Positions 33,445-45,485 of a DNA stretch of 64,000 nucleotides are shown piece after piece. Numbering within the stretch: position 1 is the first letter of the stretch; every line of letters begins with the position of its first letter. The notes beneath the pieces are model-generated. The model was not told the origin of the DNA, made no database searches, and worked only from the letters and a program-made list of their open reading frames with translations. Source of the stretch: Diaporthe sp. PMI_573 (lineage: Eukaryota > Ascomycota > Sordariomycetes > Diaporthales > Diaporthaceae); contig JAJTUP010000051.1 in assembly GCA_021399435.1 (NCBI GenBank), forward strand, positions 62,001 through 126,000. Direction: 5' to 3'. The position numbers and the translations under genes are program-made.

Positions 33445-35882
33445 CTAAATGCAATGATCCGGATTGGTATCAGCAGGATTCCCCCACCAGCTGGGGAACG
33501 GCCGTTCCGTGCCACTCGCCCCGAACACAGCAAACGAAAGGACAAAGATGACAACCTGCGAGCCCCCGTCCAGCGCCGCGCCGATCAGATAGTTGTACTT
33601 GTTGTATATCCTCGGCAGCCGGCGCCGGAGGTAGAGCTGCGAGAAGACGCCGACGGCGATGGAGGACCAGATCCACGACGTGTTGCCATAGTATACCTGC
33701 CCGGCAAACGAGCAGATGATGGTCGTGTTGATGGGCCACTGGCGCACGCGCGGGAACACCCTGGCCAGGCCCCAGTGCAGCACGGGGAACGCGGCCCCGA
33801 TGAGCAGGCCGAGGGGCACGATCACGTAGCGCCCGGCCAGGCCGTACATGTCCTTTGCTAACGCCCATGTGATGGCCTGCGAGTTGAGGCTCTGTACCGT
33901 GGACCCGCTCCAGACGTTGGTGCCCACCGGGTCGAGGAGCACCTCGCGCTCGTTGGTCACGATGGTGGTCATGACGACGTAGTTGAGGGCTGCGCCGAGG
34001 AGGGTCCCGTAGATCTGGGTGCCAAACATGACCCTGTGCGGCACCTTTGTGTATTGGCCGACTTTGAGCCAATTTGCAAGGTTCACCGCCAGGAGAATGA
34101 CCTGGTGGGACCAGCTGGCAAAGTAGAGATTGGCCAGCGGCCTGCCCGGGTGCACGACGCCTGCGACCATCTTGGAGATCTGGTTTGTCCCGACTCCTGT
34201 CCCATAAAGTCCGTAGAGGACGCAAGAGAAAGGGGCGATGAAGGCGCCGAGAAGGAGAGAGACAATGTAGCCCCACGCAGGGAGCGTGGTCTCGCCCTTG
34301 ATGTTTACAACCAGCCCCGCGATGAAGGTGAGGACGAAAAGAGCGAGGTACCACCACATGGGTACTTCCTTGTACTTGAGCATGCCCTGGTAGTGTATGT
34401 CGGGTTGGGTCCGGCTGCGAGCTTGCTTCCAGGCCTCGGTCATGTCTTTGCCATAGAAGATGATGACATGGGTTATCAGGGCGCCGATTGCCAGGCTCGA
34501 GGTGAAGTAGCCCCAGACGGTGCTGGACGTCAAGTACGGCAAGCCAATAGCATCTAACTTGTCAGAGTCGATGGTACCCTGGTCGTCCAGGATTGCTGTT
34601 GTTTGCCATCGGGTCCCGTTGCTCGCGAACAAGGACGTCGACATGAACGGAAAGGTCTTGGCACCCCAAGTGTTGCTATAGAACAGCGCTGGCATGGCTA
34701 TGTACCAGATGGCGTATCCGATCCACGAGTTTAGCTGCTGTTTGAACGGTAGAGACAGGTATGTGCTCTGGATGTATTGCCAGTCGAGCGAAAAGTTCAG
34801 CAGGCCCATGCCCTCATTCGACGATGCCCCGCCAAAGATAGTGGACATGACATTGCGGGTGTGCTCAGGGGCATTCATGGAAGCCAGGCAGAAGATCGAG
34901 ATGCCTCCGAACCATGTTACAATGTAGGCTGGGAACACCTCCCACACGGCAGCAATGGCGAGAGCTGTACCAAACTTGATAAGGCGGCCCCTATTGGCGA
35001 TCCTGTCGAAGTGCAGATTCTGGAAGAGCACAACCTGCGGTAGGGTTGACCAATAAACCATTTCTGCAGGGTAGACGATCAGCGGCCTCAACACACCGGC
35101 TAGAACGAACCCGCAGAGCGAAATCGAGAACGTCGCCAAGATTGCAGTGGAGGCGGAAACGGCTCTGTCGTAAAACAGCCTCTCGACGGCGTATATCTCA
35201 ACACCAGACAGGCCGTTATTACCAGAAGAGGCAATGAGGGAGGCCACAACGTGTTCTTTTATGCCAAACGGCTGGCCAAAGTTGAGGAAACGGAGAATGG
35301 TCTGCAACCACTTCCACTTGAACCGCTCTGGACGCGGGGTACCGAGCGCCCATGCCTCGCCAAAGATGAAAACCAGAACTGCCCAACGTGTCAGCAAAAG
35401 GAGTCCACCACAACATTCGGTTGGAAGGGGACATACGCTGCAAGAAGACTGCCGAGACCTGCATCTGAGTCGGCTTGAATACATATAGCATCGTAATAAC
35501 GCTGGACAGGGCGGTGAAGATGGTTCCCAGGACGACCGAGCGGAAGGTCAATGCAGGATCGCCATCATCGCGATCCGACACGACGAACCGGGACACGTCC
35601 ATGCCTACCTGGGCGCGTCAGTGCTGGACGTATCGTAACGGGATTGACAAGAAGCATTCACTTACCATTGCGAATGACAGGGTGACCGCGCACATATTCG
35701 ACATCGTCGTCTCCTGATGAGCCGCTGGGAGCTTTGGCGTCGATCTCGTCAGGCGACGCGTGTGTCTCCTTGTCATGGGCGGCCGTATCCGTTTCCTCGG
35801 TCACATCGCTAATGACTGCAGCTTTGGAAATTGTCGGGTCAGCTCTGGCCGAAGAAGTCTGGTCTCCGTCCTTATCAGGCAT
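33445..35882 (-). CDS. Oligopeptide transporter, OPT family
   Basis: Three exons, 35882-35666, 35604-35437 and 35378-33445, with in-phase introns (GTAAGT...GTAG, 61 bp; GTATGT...GGGCAG, 58 bp); 772 residues, the usual size for fungal small-oligopeptide transporters. A soluble acidic N-terminus (1-85) is followed by some 14-16 hydrophobic helices. Diagnostic motifs: FGQPFGIKEHV after the second helix, the long MYGLAGRYVIVPLG region, PGRPLANLYFASWS, and the C-terminal FSFAVFGASG...NPADTNPDHC end. These are proton-coupled importers of tetra- and pentapeptides, and in some members of glutathione or metal chelates, at the plasma membrane. Substrate not predictable. Confidence 0.95.
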
Positions 35883-36642
35883 TGTCGCAGAGATCAAATA
35901 AGGATTGAAGTGGCTCGGTCACTGAATGGAGAGACGAGTCGAGGGAAAAGAGCATTGCAAGTAATAAAGCATTTTGTTTCTCGCTTGTCAAGTGTTTGTC
36001 TCGCTGAACCATGCAGGGCGCTAATGTTTAGGTGGCGACTCAAGACAGAGGGATAAAGTGAGGTTGATGTCGCAATTTGCAGCGTGAGTGGCGGGATCCT
36101 TACCGATTCACCCTAATGATACGAACTTCAACTTCCTGAACTGGGTAACTTCCACATAATCATGGGTGTAACAACTGACAAAATCCCAGTGGAGCCTCAC
36201 ATCACGTAAGAGATTCACCAGCGATTGGAAACGGCAGGACGCTTGGATGCTCCTGGTTAGACCGGATCAAGCCGAGCGAGGGAAAAAGCTTAACCTGTAG
36301 CTAAGACATTAAGGGCCCGTCCAGCTGTGGTCTTATCAGGGGAGATTGAACAAGCGATAGCGTGGCAGGGGTTTGGACGTGTCAGAATTGTTGGCCCTGG
36401 GTTGTTTTTAGTGTTGAATTCGTGTTCGAAAAGATGTGAGGGCCCAGACAGTCACTAATTATACAGCTCTCGCAAAAGCAACCTGAAAGGATAGTTAAAG
36501 GGGACGACCAAACGAGAAGTTGTCGACTTTGGCCCCCTCACAACTCCAAGATTGGAATGCGGAGCCTTGACCTTGGACGCAGGGCAACTGTACTGTACAA
36601 TAATAGCTTAAGTCGAACCCCAGAGCGCCAATTACACCCCCT
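35883..36642. other. OPT promoter region and spacer
   Basis: About 760 bp upstream of the OPT gene (minus strand) and downstream of the SDR stop (minus strand). No gene recognised. Several GATA/TATC motifs occur (for example near 36120 and 36345), which in fungi can serve nitrogen regulation, but their density is not remarkable. Confidence 0.4.
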
Positions 36643-37755
36643 CTACCTAAGCTTCTTGGCCTCGGCCTCCTGCCGCCTCAACAGCGCCTCGAGCAACGGC
36701 AGCTTGAACATGCGGTAGACAATGGCATCCATCAGCCACTCCCCGACCCACGAGCCCAGCCACGACCTCCTCGCCAGTCCCCCATAGTAATGCCAGTCCG
36801 GCCTGCAGAGACCGAGGGTGCCCAGCAGCCCGCGGAGGACGACAGGCGCCTCGGGCTTGAGCGCGTCCGCCGCCAGCTTTCTGGCATAGCTCGCCGGCGG
36901 GATGGAGCCCGGGTTCCGCTTGCTGAACGTCAGGCGCCACTTGTACACGTCCTCGATCGGCCTGTACAGGCTGTCGGCGGGAAGTTGCCGGTCGGCCTGG
37001 ACCGTGATGTTCGTGTTCACCGTCCCCGGCAGGGCGACCATGACCCTCACGCCAAAGGGCCGTAGCTCCTGGCGCATGGTGCGCGAGTAGCTGTTGATGG
37101 CGCCCTTGGTGGCGGAGTAGGCGGAGCCGAACGGGTACGGCGCGATCGAGGAGACCGAGGACAGGTTGATGATGAGGCCCCTGGTCGGGATGAGCAGGCG
37201 GGTGAATGCCTTGACCATGGCCATGACGCCGAAGACGTTCGTCTCAAAGGTGGCGCGGACGTCGTCGATGTCGAGGTCCGTCGCCGGCACGGTGTGCGTC
37301 CTGCCGGCGTTGTTGACGAGGATGTCGAGCTTGCCTCCGGTCAGCCTGGCCACCTCATCCCTGCACTTGTCGATGCTGTCCTGGCTGGTGACGTCCAGCG
37401 GGAGGCACGTGAATCCGGGCTTGTCGGCCAGATCTGCCAGCACCGAGGGGTTGCGGGCTGTGGCGATGACATGAAGGCCTGCAGGTGTAGTCGCCGTCGT
37501 CGTTAGATCCTCTACCCGAGCTCGGTCTCTGTGTGAAACGCTTGGCCTCCCACGTACCTCGAGCACGGAATGCCTCGCACAGTTCGTGGCCAATGCCTCC
37601 GGGTGTGCAGCTATTCAGAAGAGTGTTCCAGTCAGGCTCAGGAGTCAGATTTCGAGTCGTCCGACCCAGTAGCGACGCGAGTTTATTGGACTCGGATTCG
37701 GATGCAACACTGCAGCGTAAACTCACCCCGTTATGAGGACCGTCTTTTGGTTCAT
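36643..37755 (-). CDS. AYR1-like short-chain dehydrogenase (1-acyl-DHAP reductase type)
   Basis: Three exons, 37755-37727, 37610-37558 and 37478-36643, with in-phase introns (GTGAGT...AATAG; GTACGT...TGCAG); 305 residues. The first two tiny exons restore the missing N-terminus: MNQKTVLITGCTPGGIG carries the glycine-rich NADPH motif TGCTPGGIG (9-17), followed by LHVIATARNP. NNAG is at 83-86, the serine in INLSSVSS (131-138), and YSATK has Y148 and K152. This pattern, together with the C-terminal hydrophobic, membrane-tethering stretch, matches fungal NADPH-dependent 1-acyldihydroxyacetone-phosphate reductases (AYR1 group), used in phosphatidate synthesis at ER or lipid droplets. Closely related SDRs have other substrates, so function is likely but not proven. 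Confidence 0.88.
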
Positions 37756-38241
37756 TGTAGTCTAGATTGTACGGAAGGAAGACGGATCAGATAAGTCATC
37801 AGCAGTCTCAGCACGTTGAGCTCATGGCGCGGGGTCGACAATCTATTTACGTGAAGATCACCGCAGAAGGAGGGAAGGCGTCGAGAATCCTGATCCATCT
37901 TTATAGTGACGAACCGACGACGCGACGGCGTAGAGTTCCACTAGCCCGCTAGCATGGTCGTGGAGTCCACGGGCTGCCGAGGCATTCCACATAGCCCGTG
38001 ACTCGCTGGTGGACTCCTCGAGACGGTGGCCCGCGGACGTCTCCATTATCTGTTTTTTTTTGACCCCTAACCCGGCGCATGAGTCTGAGCTGATTGATCT
38101 CTGATTGGATTTGTGTTGTGACATTCTACATGTAGGCGATATCATCTCATCTCCTCAGACCCTTGATCATTGCAGACTATGTGTACGTACTCCGGTACTC
38201 CGTACACATGCGAAAAGCCAGCCAACCCCCTTGAAACAATT
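37756..38241. other. Promoter of AYR1-like gene and 3' region of Rieske gene
   Basis: About 490 bp. It serves as promoter of the AYR1-like gene (minus strand) and holds the 3' UTR of the Rieske gene, whose stop lies at its right edge. No other gene recognised. Confidence 0.45.
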
Positions 38242-39619
38242 TCACCATGCCAGAAGCTCCTCGTTCTGCACTCCGCATGCGATGCCCTGGCATATCTCAA
38301 CATCCTCCATAGTCACCGTCGCATTCGCCGGCAGCTGCTGTCTCGCCGGCCATATCTCTCGGCCCTCCATCCTCTCGCGCTTGAAGTGCTCGTTGACTGC
38401 CTCGCGAATAAGTCCCTGGATGAAAATAGGTGCTTTCTCGTGCTTCGGGTGCAGCTGGCCCGTGACGTAAACGCCGGTGTTGATGTTCTTCTGCGCGTTG
38501 TTACACAGCACCTTGTCTTCTCCCATCACCTTGGCATATGTCTTGCTGATGACATCGAAGTCCTCCTGGGAGGAGTGCTTGTTGCGGTAGACCTCATAAT
38601 GCATGGATGATTTCTTTGCCCCGTCAGGCAGGAACTTCTGGATCATCATGAAATGTGGTCTTTGCAGCAGGATTGAAGGTTAGAAAATTGAAGTTTCCGC
38701 GATCGAGGACTCTAAACTCACGAGATGGTCATGGAAGTGTTGGGGAAATAATAGGTGCTCAAGGCATTCAGCCCCTTTTTGAGCTGGTCGGGGGTGTACT
38801 CGCAATGGTGCTGGACATGGCCATCCTTGAGGTCGCTGTCGAAGGAGTCGAGGTTGAGGAAGGTGGGAATGTCGGCATGTGTGGTTGGACAATGGTAGCA
38901 CTCATTGAAGTTGTCCGAAAGCGCCTTCCAGTTGAAATCGCCCTCCAGCTGGTAATCGTGGTCCAGCTCGTAGTCGTCGAAATTCATCTGCTTGTATCTC
39001 TCTTGGATGTCGACACCGTCAAAGTGCTCCTCCCAGGGAACCTCCGGCTCTGGGTTTGAATCCATATTGATCCATATGAATCCATTGGTGTCGATCTTGG
39101 TGTGGATCCGGAATAGGCCGTTCTGCTCCTTCTCGGCCTTATCCATGTCCGTGAATCCGGTGGCTTTGGCAAGCTTGCCATTCAATCCATAGGACCAGCC
39201 ATGGTATCTGGGGTAGATGTGTCAGCACATCATCAGATTTTGCATTTGCTCCGAGTGCCATACCTGCAAGCCAAGATCATGGCTGTCCCTGATCCTTCCT
39301 TCTCAACAACTGGGTACGCGCGGTGTCGGCACACATTGTGGAACGCGTTGATGTTGCCCTGGCGGTCACGGATTATGATCAGGTCATAGCCAGCAACATT
39401 GTAGCGAAGCCAGTCCCCTGGTCCCTTGAGGCGTGAGTGGTGTGTCATGAATAACCATCTTCGGGAGAAGATGGCCCGCCGCTCGAGATTGTAAAAGTTG
39501 TCGTCGCTGTACCACGACGCTGGCAAGGCACGGACCGGCTCTTGCTTGTTGACTGCTGGGCCTTCCTCGGGCTTCGTGTTCGCTCCAAAACCAAAATAAT
39601 GCAGCATTGACGAGGCCAT
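38242..39619 (-). CDS. Rieske-type oxygenase (choline monooxygenase-like)
   Basis: Three exons, 39619-39264, 39207-38722 and 38659-38242; introns GTATGG...CCCCAG (56 bp) and GTGAGT...CAAAG (62 bp), all in phase; 419 residues. The Rieske [2Fe-2S] ligands are C97-x-H99 (CRHRAYPV) and C118-x2-H121 (ACRYHGWSYG); intron 1 splits this site. The mononuclear iron motif is NECYHCPTTHAD with H224 and H229. Overall it is the alpha-subunit/choline-monooxygenase type used for oxygenation of quaternary amines or aromatic acids, and belongs to a widespread fungal family. It needs a reductase encoded elsewhere. It is divergent from a Zn2Cys6 regulator about 1.9 kb away, so a local control link is possible. 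Confidence 0.93.
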
Positions 39620-41557
39620 GATGAAGAAGTATGCGGAAAGATGTGTAACACGCGATGCAAATTGTGGATAAAACAGCAGGCTGATGGACTAGCGGAATCA
39701 AGTATCAGGAAACAGATGCTAATGAGCAATGCCCTTCGCCTAGCTTCCATGTTCGCTTCATATCGTGTTATATAGACAGCCGTGTCCTCTCATTATCGTG
39801 GGTCTGCGTGTCAAAGCAGGTGGCAAGCCTATAGGGGTCCAACGGATGGCCATCCGATCCGATGGTATATATCGGCCGCTAGACCTAGTTGGCCTACAAC
39901 TGATACTGTATAGACCTCACGAACCGAGCCTATCTTGCCCACGGCATGATTGCTCTGCTGGCTGACTGGTCACCTGAGCTTGCTTTTCCGTTTGTGTTAC
40001 CGCCCTTTGGCACATAGTTCCTATTCCTTGACTCATTCTTTCGTCGGCTCATCCACGACTGGTTGAAGCACTTACTGAGATATACCCGATATCGGCGTTC
40101 TTGACACAATGAAACTGGTTGATTTGCCAATTAAATCCAGCCGAGCCGACCTCGAAGCGAGTTGTACGACTGTGATTCCGTCAAGTTGGGCCTAACGTTG
40201 CCACGAGCACAGCCGGATCGTGACAGCTGCTGCAATGTGGCGAGCTACGGCGCAGGTCTATGCTGTGCCGTCTCTTTTGTGATCTCGTGTGCAGCAATTC
40301 ATGCAAGATGGCCGCTGCTTTGCCGATTGAGAAACCTTTTGCCTGCGTGCTTCGGAGTTGACACGGTCAGGAAGGAATGCATCGTGACAACGACCGATCT
40401 TGGCTTCCAACACCGGTGTGATCGAGATCATGTGAGTCTCGGCACACCGGGGAAGGCAAATTCCAAGGTCATGCGCATACGTGGCCGGATTCAGATAAGG
40501 CCCGCGGCTCGTGAGGCATTGAATAAGTTGGGCTAGGCTTATTATGCTCGATATCGCTGCTTTGTGGAGATTGGATTTAGACCGCATAGAGGTGATGGCT
40601 CCGACTGGGAAAAATACCTGCCACCAGCCGGGCTGCAGGTCCTATTCGCCAATTGAGCTGCGGCCAGTCTGACCTCTGCGATAGCAGGTATCGCGAGTCA
40701 AGCTAATATTCACTGTGCGACCCTCCTGGTTCAAGCTGGAGCCATCGTTGGCAGAGGTATTCTGTGCCACAGTGGCCCTGCCTTTATTCGAGTCTGTGCA
40801 CGGAAAAGCAGAGATCCATATGCCATTTTTAGCCCTTCCCCACACGTCAGAGCAAGTTGACGGGGCCTAGACCATAGTCACCTGGCACAGTGACCAAGGG
40901 TGTAAGACTGTTTCGGACCGGACCACCCAATCCGTTCTTGAGGGGTAACTCCTAAAGTACTCAGGCTTGCTAGGTAATAATGATTTCATCACAGCAAGTG
41001 GTCGTCCTGAAACGGCCGGAGCACTACAAAAGGTGAATGTAATCTCATTATCTTGATTCCGCCACGATCAAAAAGGTCCCCCAGGGCACACATCGATAAC
41101 CGCCCTGATAACAGCTTTGCTTTAAGGACGAGGCTGATTGTAGCCTTTCTGCTGGTCCAATCAAGTCTTGTCAAATTAATGCATGCGATTGTATCAGTGG
41201 TGGAGGCTTACTCACTTGTCGGGTGCACTGGCGCGTATGCACGCCCGGATGTGCTTCCGATCCGAAGCCGATCCGAGAGTCTGCGGGGGACCATACAGCA
41301 GACCAACCACCAGCAGACACATCACGAAGCGAAACGAGATTGCGACGACGGGAGCCCTATCTCCAACCAGTGCCGGGTTGACACCCTGTACCATCCACGC
41401 CCTTTGACACGGCTCCGGATCAAACAGTGCAAATCGTGAGTCTGGACTGCCCCACGCCTCCTGATCGCGGAGCTGGCAGCTGCCCGTGCCGATTGTTGGG
41501 AACGGTTGAGCTCCACGAAGTGCTCCGGCAGACTGCTCCGATCCGTGGACAGTTGTC
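39620..41557. other. Long divergent spacer, Rieske oxygenase / Zn2Cys6 factor
   Basis: About 1.9 kb. It contains the promoters of both flanking genes. No gene recognised. Frames such as 40162-40536 plus and 41212-41778 minus lack domains; the latter overlaps the true first exon of the regulator on the other strand. Confidence 0.45.
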
Positions 41558-44101
41558 ATGTCAACAAACATGAATAGAGTCGCCAATTCAAGTGCATCGA
41601 GGCTTCTGAGGCGCTCACCCAATGCGTGAGTCTTTGGTCTTTGGCTTTGGTTGCCATCCTTGATTATATTCTCAAATACGCTGGGCAGTGCTGATGTTGG
41701 GCTCAGATGCGAGCGATGCCGCAAGCAAAAGATCAGGTGCAGCGGGTGCCTGCCTTGCGATGCATGTACCAAGCGCAATCTAGCTTGTCATTTCAACGAG
41801 AGGCACCGGAAGGTTGTGGTCACGCAAGGGTATGTGCAGTCCCAAGGGACACGGCCAGTTTATACAAACACTGAGACAGGTTCACTTACTTTTTCCAGCT
41901 ACATACATGAGCTCCAGAAGAAGGCATCCCGCCAGAATGATGCTCCTCCTCGGCAAGAGACGACCGCAATGCAACGGCAGCCTGACGACTTCAACCGTTC
42001 ACCCCCTCCCAATCGTGGAGACGACGAAGGCTTGCAGCGCAATCGGCAGTCCAACAGGATGATACGTGACGGCGACGAGCCTTCGACGCGGGGGACAAGC
42101 GAGGAACCGGCCCTCACAAACTTTCTGGCTACTGACTGCTCAACCTTCATGACAGCAAATAATGGCATGACCTTCTACCTGGGCTCGACATCAAATTGGA
42201 CCTTCACACAAAAGATTCTCAGCATGGTATATGAGCGTGTGTTCAGGAATCGCCTTCCGGACATGGGTCGCAACGTCGAAGGACTGGGCAATGCATATGA
42301 TCTTCAATGGGACGGAGCACCGATATGCGCCGATCCACTTTCTGCGACTGTGCCGACCATCGACCATGCAATTTATCTCATCAACGCCGTCAAGTTTCAT
42401 TGCGCCCAGCTGTTTCATGTCTTTGACGAGGATACGTTCATGCAAGCTTTGTACGACTTTTACGATAACCCGGATCGAAACACAACCGACAAGGTGTGGC
42501 TGGTGCACTTCCTGGTCATCCTAGCCTTTGGCAAGGGCTTCACAGTCAACAAGAACGGAAAGGACCCTCCTGGGGTTGAGTATTTCATACAGGCACTTCA
42601 ACTGTTGCCCAACATGATTATGCTGTGGAGGTACCCCGTTCATTCCATCGAGGTCCTGACATGCATTGCTTTGTATCTAGCGTGCCTAGACTACCGGATT
42701 GTGGCCCATAACTTTGTAAGACGAATTCTTCGTACGTCCCGCTGAGAACGCTACTAATCTGGCACCACTACAGATGGGTCAAGCGATGCGCCTGGCGTTG
42801 AACTATGGCCTACACACAAACATCAAAGCAGACCGGTTCGGCAGTGCGTCAGTGGAACGGATACGCAGGGCCTGGTGGACAATATTTATCCTGGATCGCG
42901 AAATGACAGCGGTCGCCGGGCTGCCGCAGTCCATCGAGATCCAGGATGTCTACTGTCAATTGCCGTCATTTTCTGGTTCTGTCACGCGGATATCGGCACT
43001 CAAGATGCAGCTCAAGTTGTCTCAGCTGATTGCTGACATCAACCGCAGTATGTTCAAACAGCCCATCCCCACCCGGTTGAACTTTTGTTAAAATCAATGT
43101 AGATGTGTATGGGGTCGGCGGCCGGCTCAACAGCGGTTTCCAAAGCGGCATCAAAGGCGCTCTGGCAGACATTGCTGGTGCTCACGAGGAACTACAGCAG
43201 TGGTTCCCACTATGTCTGGAACAGAAGACAGATGGGATCTCCAAAACTTCTGCGTACCTACACCTGGAGTACCACCGGGTTAGTATCCTCTCCCATTCCA
43301 TCTGCTTCTCACTGTGCATCTGCTATGTTGCAACCTCCTATGGGATCCTCGAGCATTTGCTGACTTGTTATCCTCTCCAAAGTGTATCATCCTTGCCACG
43401 CGGCCGTTACTGTTCTGCTTCTTGAAACTTCGACTCGAATCTCGAGAAGATTGTCAGTCCAAGCTGAATAGCTCCAGGACATCTCGTAATTTTATCCAGA
43501 CTTGCCTTGACTCTTCGATACAGATCTTGACAATCCTGGAGTCATTACTAGGCCAGTCTTTGATAGGTTTGTTATGCCGTCTATCTTTTTGTATTGCAGG
43601 CTGACCTCAGAAGCAGACCCATTCTTGCCTTTTAGCCTGGACCAACTCTCTGCGGCGACGATTAATGTGCTTGTGGCAACAGCCCTTGATCACAGCTTGA
43701 TCGACAACGCTTCCAGGTGGATCATGGCTGCCTACTCTGTCTTTGACGATATGATCACGAGCGGAAATCAAGTGGCGGTGTTGCGGAAAGGCGAATTAGA
43801 CCATCTGAGGAGGATGCTGGAGGAGCTCAACACAGTGTCACAGGGAGCATGGCAGCCCGGCCACACGCCGCCCCAGCAGTCTGGGTCTCGGCAGCAGTCT
43901 CCCCTGGAGGGCCCTCTGACGGACTCGACGATATTTGTCTCGAGACCGTCAGACTTTGATCCGTCATGCTCAAATCTCGAAATTGACCCCGACCCCGGAG
44001 AGCCACTGACGACTACCGATCTCATGGACCTGGCAAACTCAATCGACGACATCGATATAGAGTGGATATCGAACACCATTGGACACGATCGAATCTGGTA
44101 G
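41558..44101 (+). CDS. Zn2Cys6 transcription factor with fungal-specific domain
   Basis: Six exons: 41558-41625, 41707-42715, 42774-43047, 43103-43278, 43383-43566, 43617-44101; all introns GT-AG and in phase; 731 residues. The downstream frame has no ATG before the zinc cluster. A short upstream exon (MSTNMNRVANSSASRLLRRS) solves this and joins to ...SPNACERCRKQKIRC, with the intron just before the finger. Zinc-cluster cysteines: C24, C27, C34, C40, C43, C50 (C-x2-C-x6-C-x5-C-x2-C-x6-C), binding two zinc ions. The middle part (about 210-480) is the fungal-specific (MHR) domain, with FHVFDEDTF, GQAMRLALNYGLH and RRAWWTIFILDREM. The acidic C-terminus is a plausible activation domain. It may regulate the divergent Rieske gene; unproven. 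Confidence 0.92.
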
Positions 44102-44130
44102 AAGAATTGAGGAGGGCCATCTAGGTAATT

Positions 44131-44296
44131 ATGCCTAAACATGGCCAGTGATTTGCAGAAGATTGGAAAGTCACTGCCAAAGGCGTTGCATAGCGAATCT
44201 CACTGTTTTTATCTATCAAGATGTATTGTCTGTTGTCCTTATGGGACACTCATTGTCGTTCCGACTTAGTAGAGGAACTTGAAGAATACAGATAGA
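44131..44296 (+). repeat. SINE-like retroposon, copy C
   Basis: Same family as 3469-3644 (inverted there): shared CAGTG-TTTGCAGAAG, ATTGGAAAG, core TAGCGAATCTCACTG (44191-44205), GACACTCATTG and AGTAGAGGAACTTGAAGAA then ATAC. The 3' end is altered (ATACAGATAGAG). No clear flanking duplication was found, which suggests an older insertion. It lies just after the stop codon of the Zn2Cys6 gene and may form part of its 3' UTR. Boundaries approximate. Confidence 0.65.
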
Positions 44297-45485
44297 GTGT
44301 CATCCCATAGCCGATACACAAAGTATCTACACCCGACGTACAGATTCCGTGGGCAATACTGTCGCCTATCGGAACTCAGAGCCGGCATGTTGATGCTCTG
44401 ATCCTACGCCACAGGCGCCGGGACGAGGTCCGATGGATCGCGTGTGCCATCTGCGTCCGCTCGGGAACGACGATCAGATTTTATACACATTCCATGGCTG
44501 CCGTCAAGCTGGAGGACCAGGTTCTGTCACCGGGCTCCCGCAGGTTCATAGGCTGTGTCAGTTCAGTGAGTATATTCCAAGCCAGGAACAAAGGCAGCAG
44601 CAGCAGGCACGAAAATCAAAGGAGTCGCGGACGGCGGCGGGATATTTCGACACGCATGATGCATTCTGAAAGGGGGTTGCATCATCAAGGAGGCCGGCCA
44701 CGGAACCGAGCCAGCAAGTCCGAGGGAAATTGGCTTGAAGCGTGACATTGATTCCTGTGGGATTCTCAATGTTGAACGGGAACGGGACAAAGTCATCGCC
44801 GAGAGGCAGCAGTCTTCATAGAGCACTCCCAAACCATGGCCTATTTCCGTATTTCCGTCGCGGGCTGCGTTCCATGACAGCTCTGCAAACTTGGTGATTC
44901 AAAATTCCTGTCATCTGCGGTTGAGGGCAAAAATCGGAAAGCAAGGGAGAGAATTAGTTTCATAGACAATGACCTAGAAAAGTAGACGGAAGAATCTTCG
45001 AAAGGAGAGCGCGTAGAAAGACAAAGTGAGAAAGTGCCACTTGAGGCCAACTCCGTCCCTCCCGCCGCGGGGCATTCCAGCTTCTCCAAGCTTTGGGGCG
45101 GGGCATGGTTAATCCCGCGGAGTGTGGAGAAGTGGCCGACACCCACTCCATGAGATGCCCCCTCCCTGATCAAAGTGCCGCGCTGGATCGATGGGCACCT
45201 ATGGCTGGGTGAGGTGGGGAGGGAGGCTCACTTAGACTATATGAGGTATGAGCGCAAGGGCAAACATATTCTGACGTTGACCAAAGGACCGTGCTACCAT
45301 GACGACCCGACGCTGATGCAAACGATGATACCTGCTGCAAGACACTGATGCCCAGTTCACAACACCACACAACACACCGCACCACACACGATCCATAACG
45401 GCTCACTGGCCAGAATATCACCGAAAGACTCCTCCTACAGTGTATCTATACTACACAAGTACCTCACCACCCACCTCCCAGCAAA
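44297..45485. other. Intergenic, promoter of maleylacetate reductase gene
   Basis: About 1.2 kb; no supported gene. A CA-rich stretch (ACACCACACAACACACCGC) lies about 120 bp before the next start codon and is probably part of its promoter or 5' UTR. Confidence 0.45.

Noticed and set aside
33470..34357. 295-codon frame overlapping the OPT gene
   Set aside because: Same strand but a different frame of the transporter exon; rich in Arg, His, Pro and Gly, as frame shadows are.
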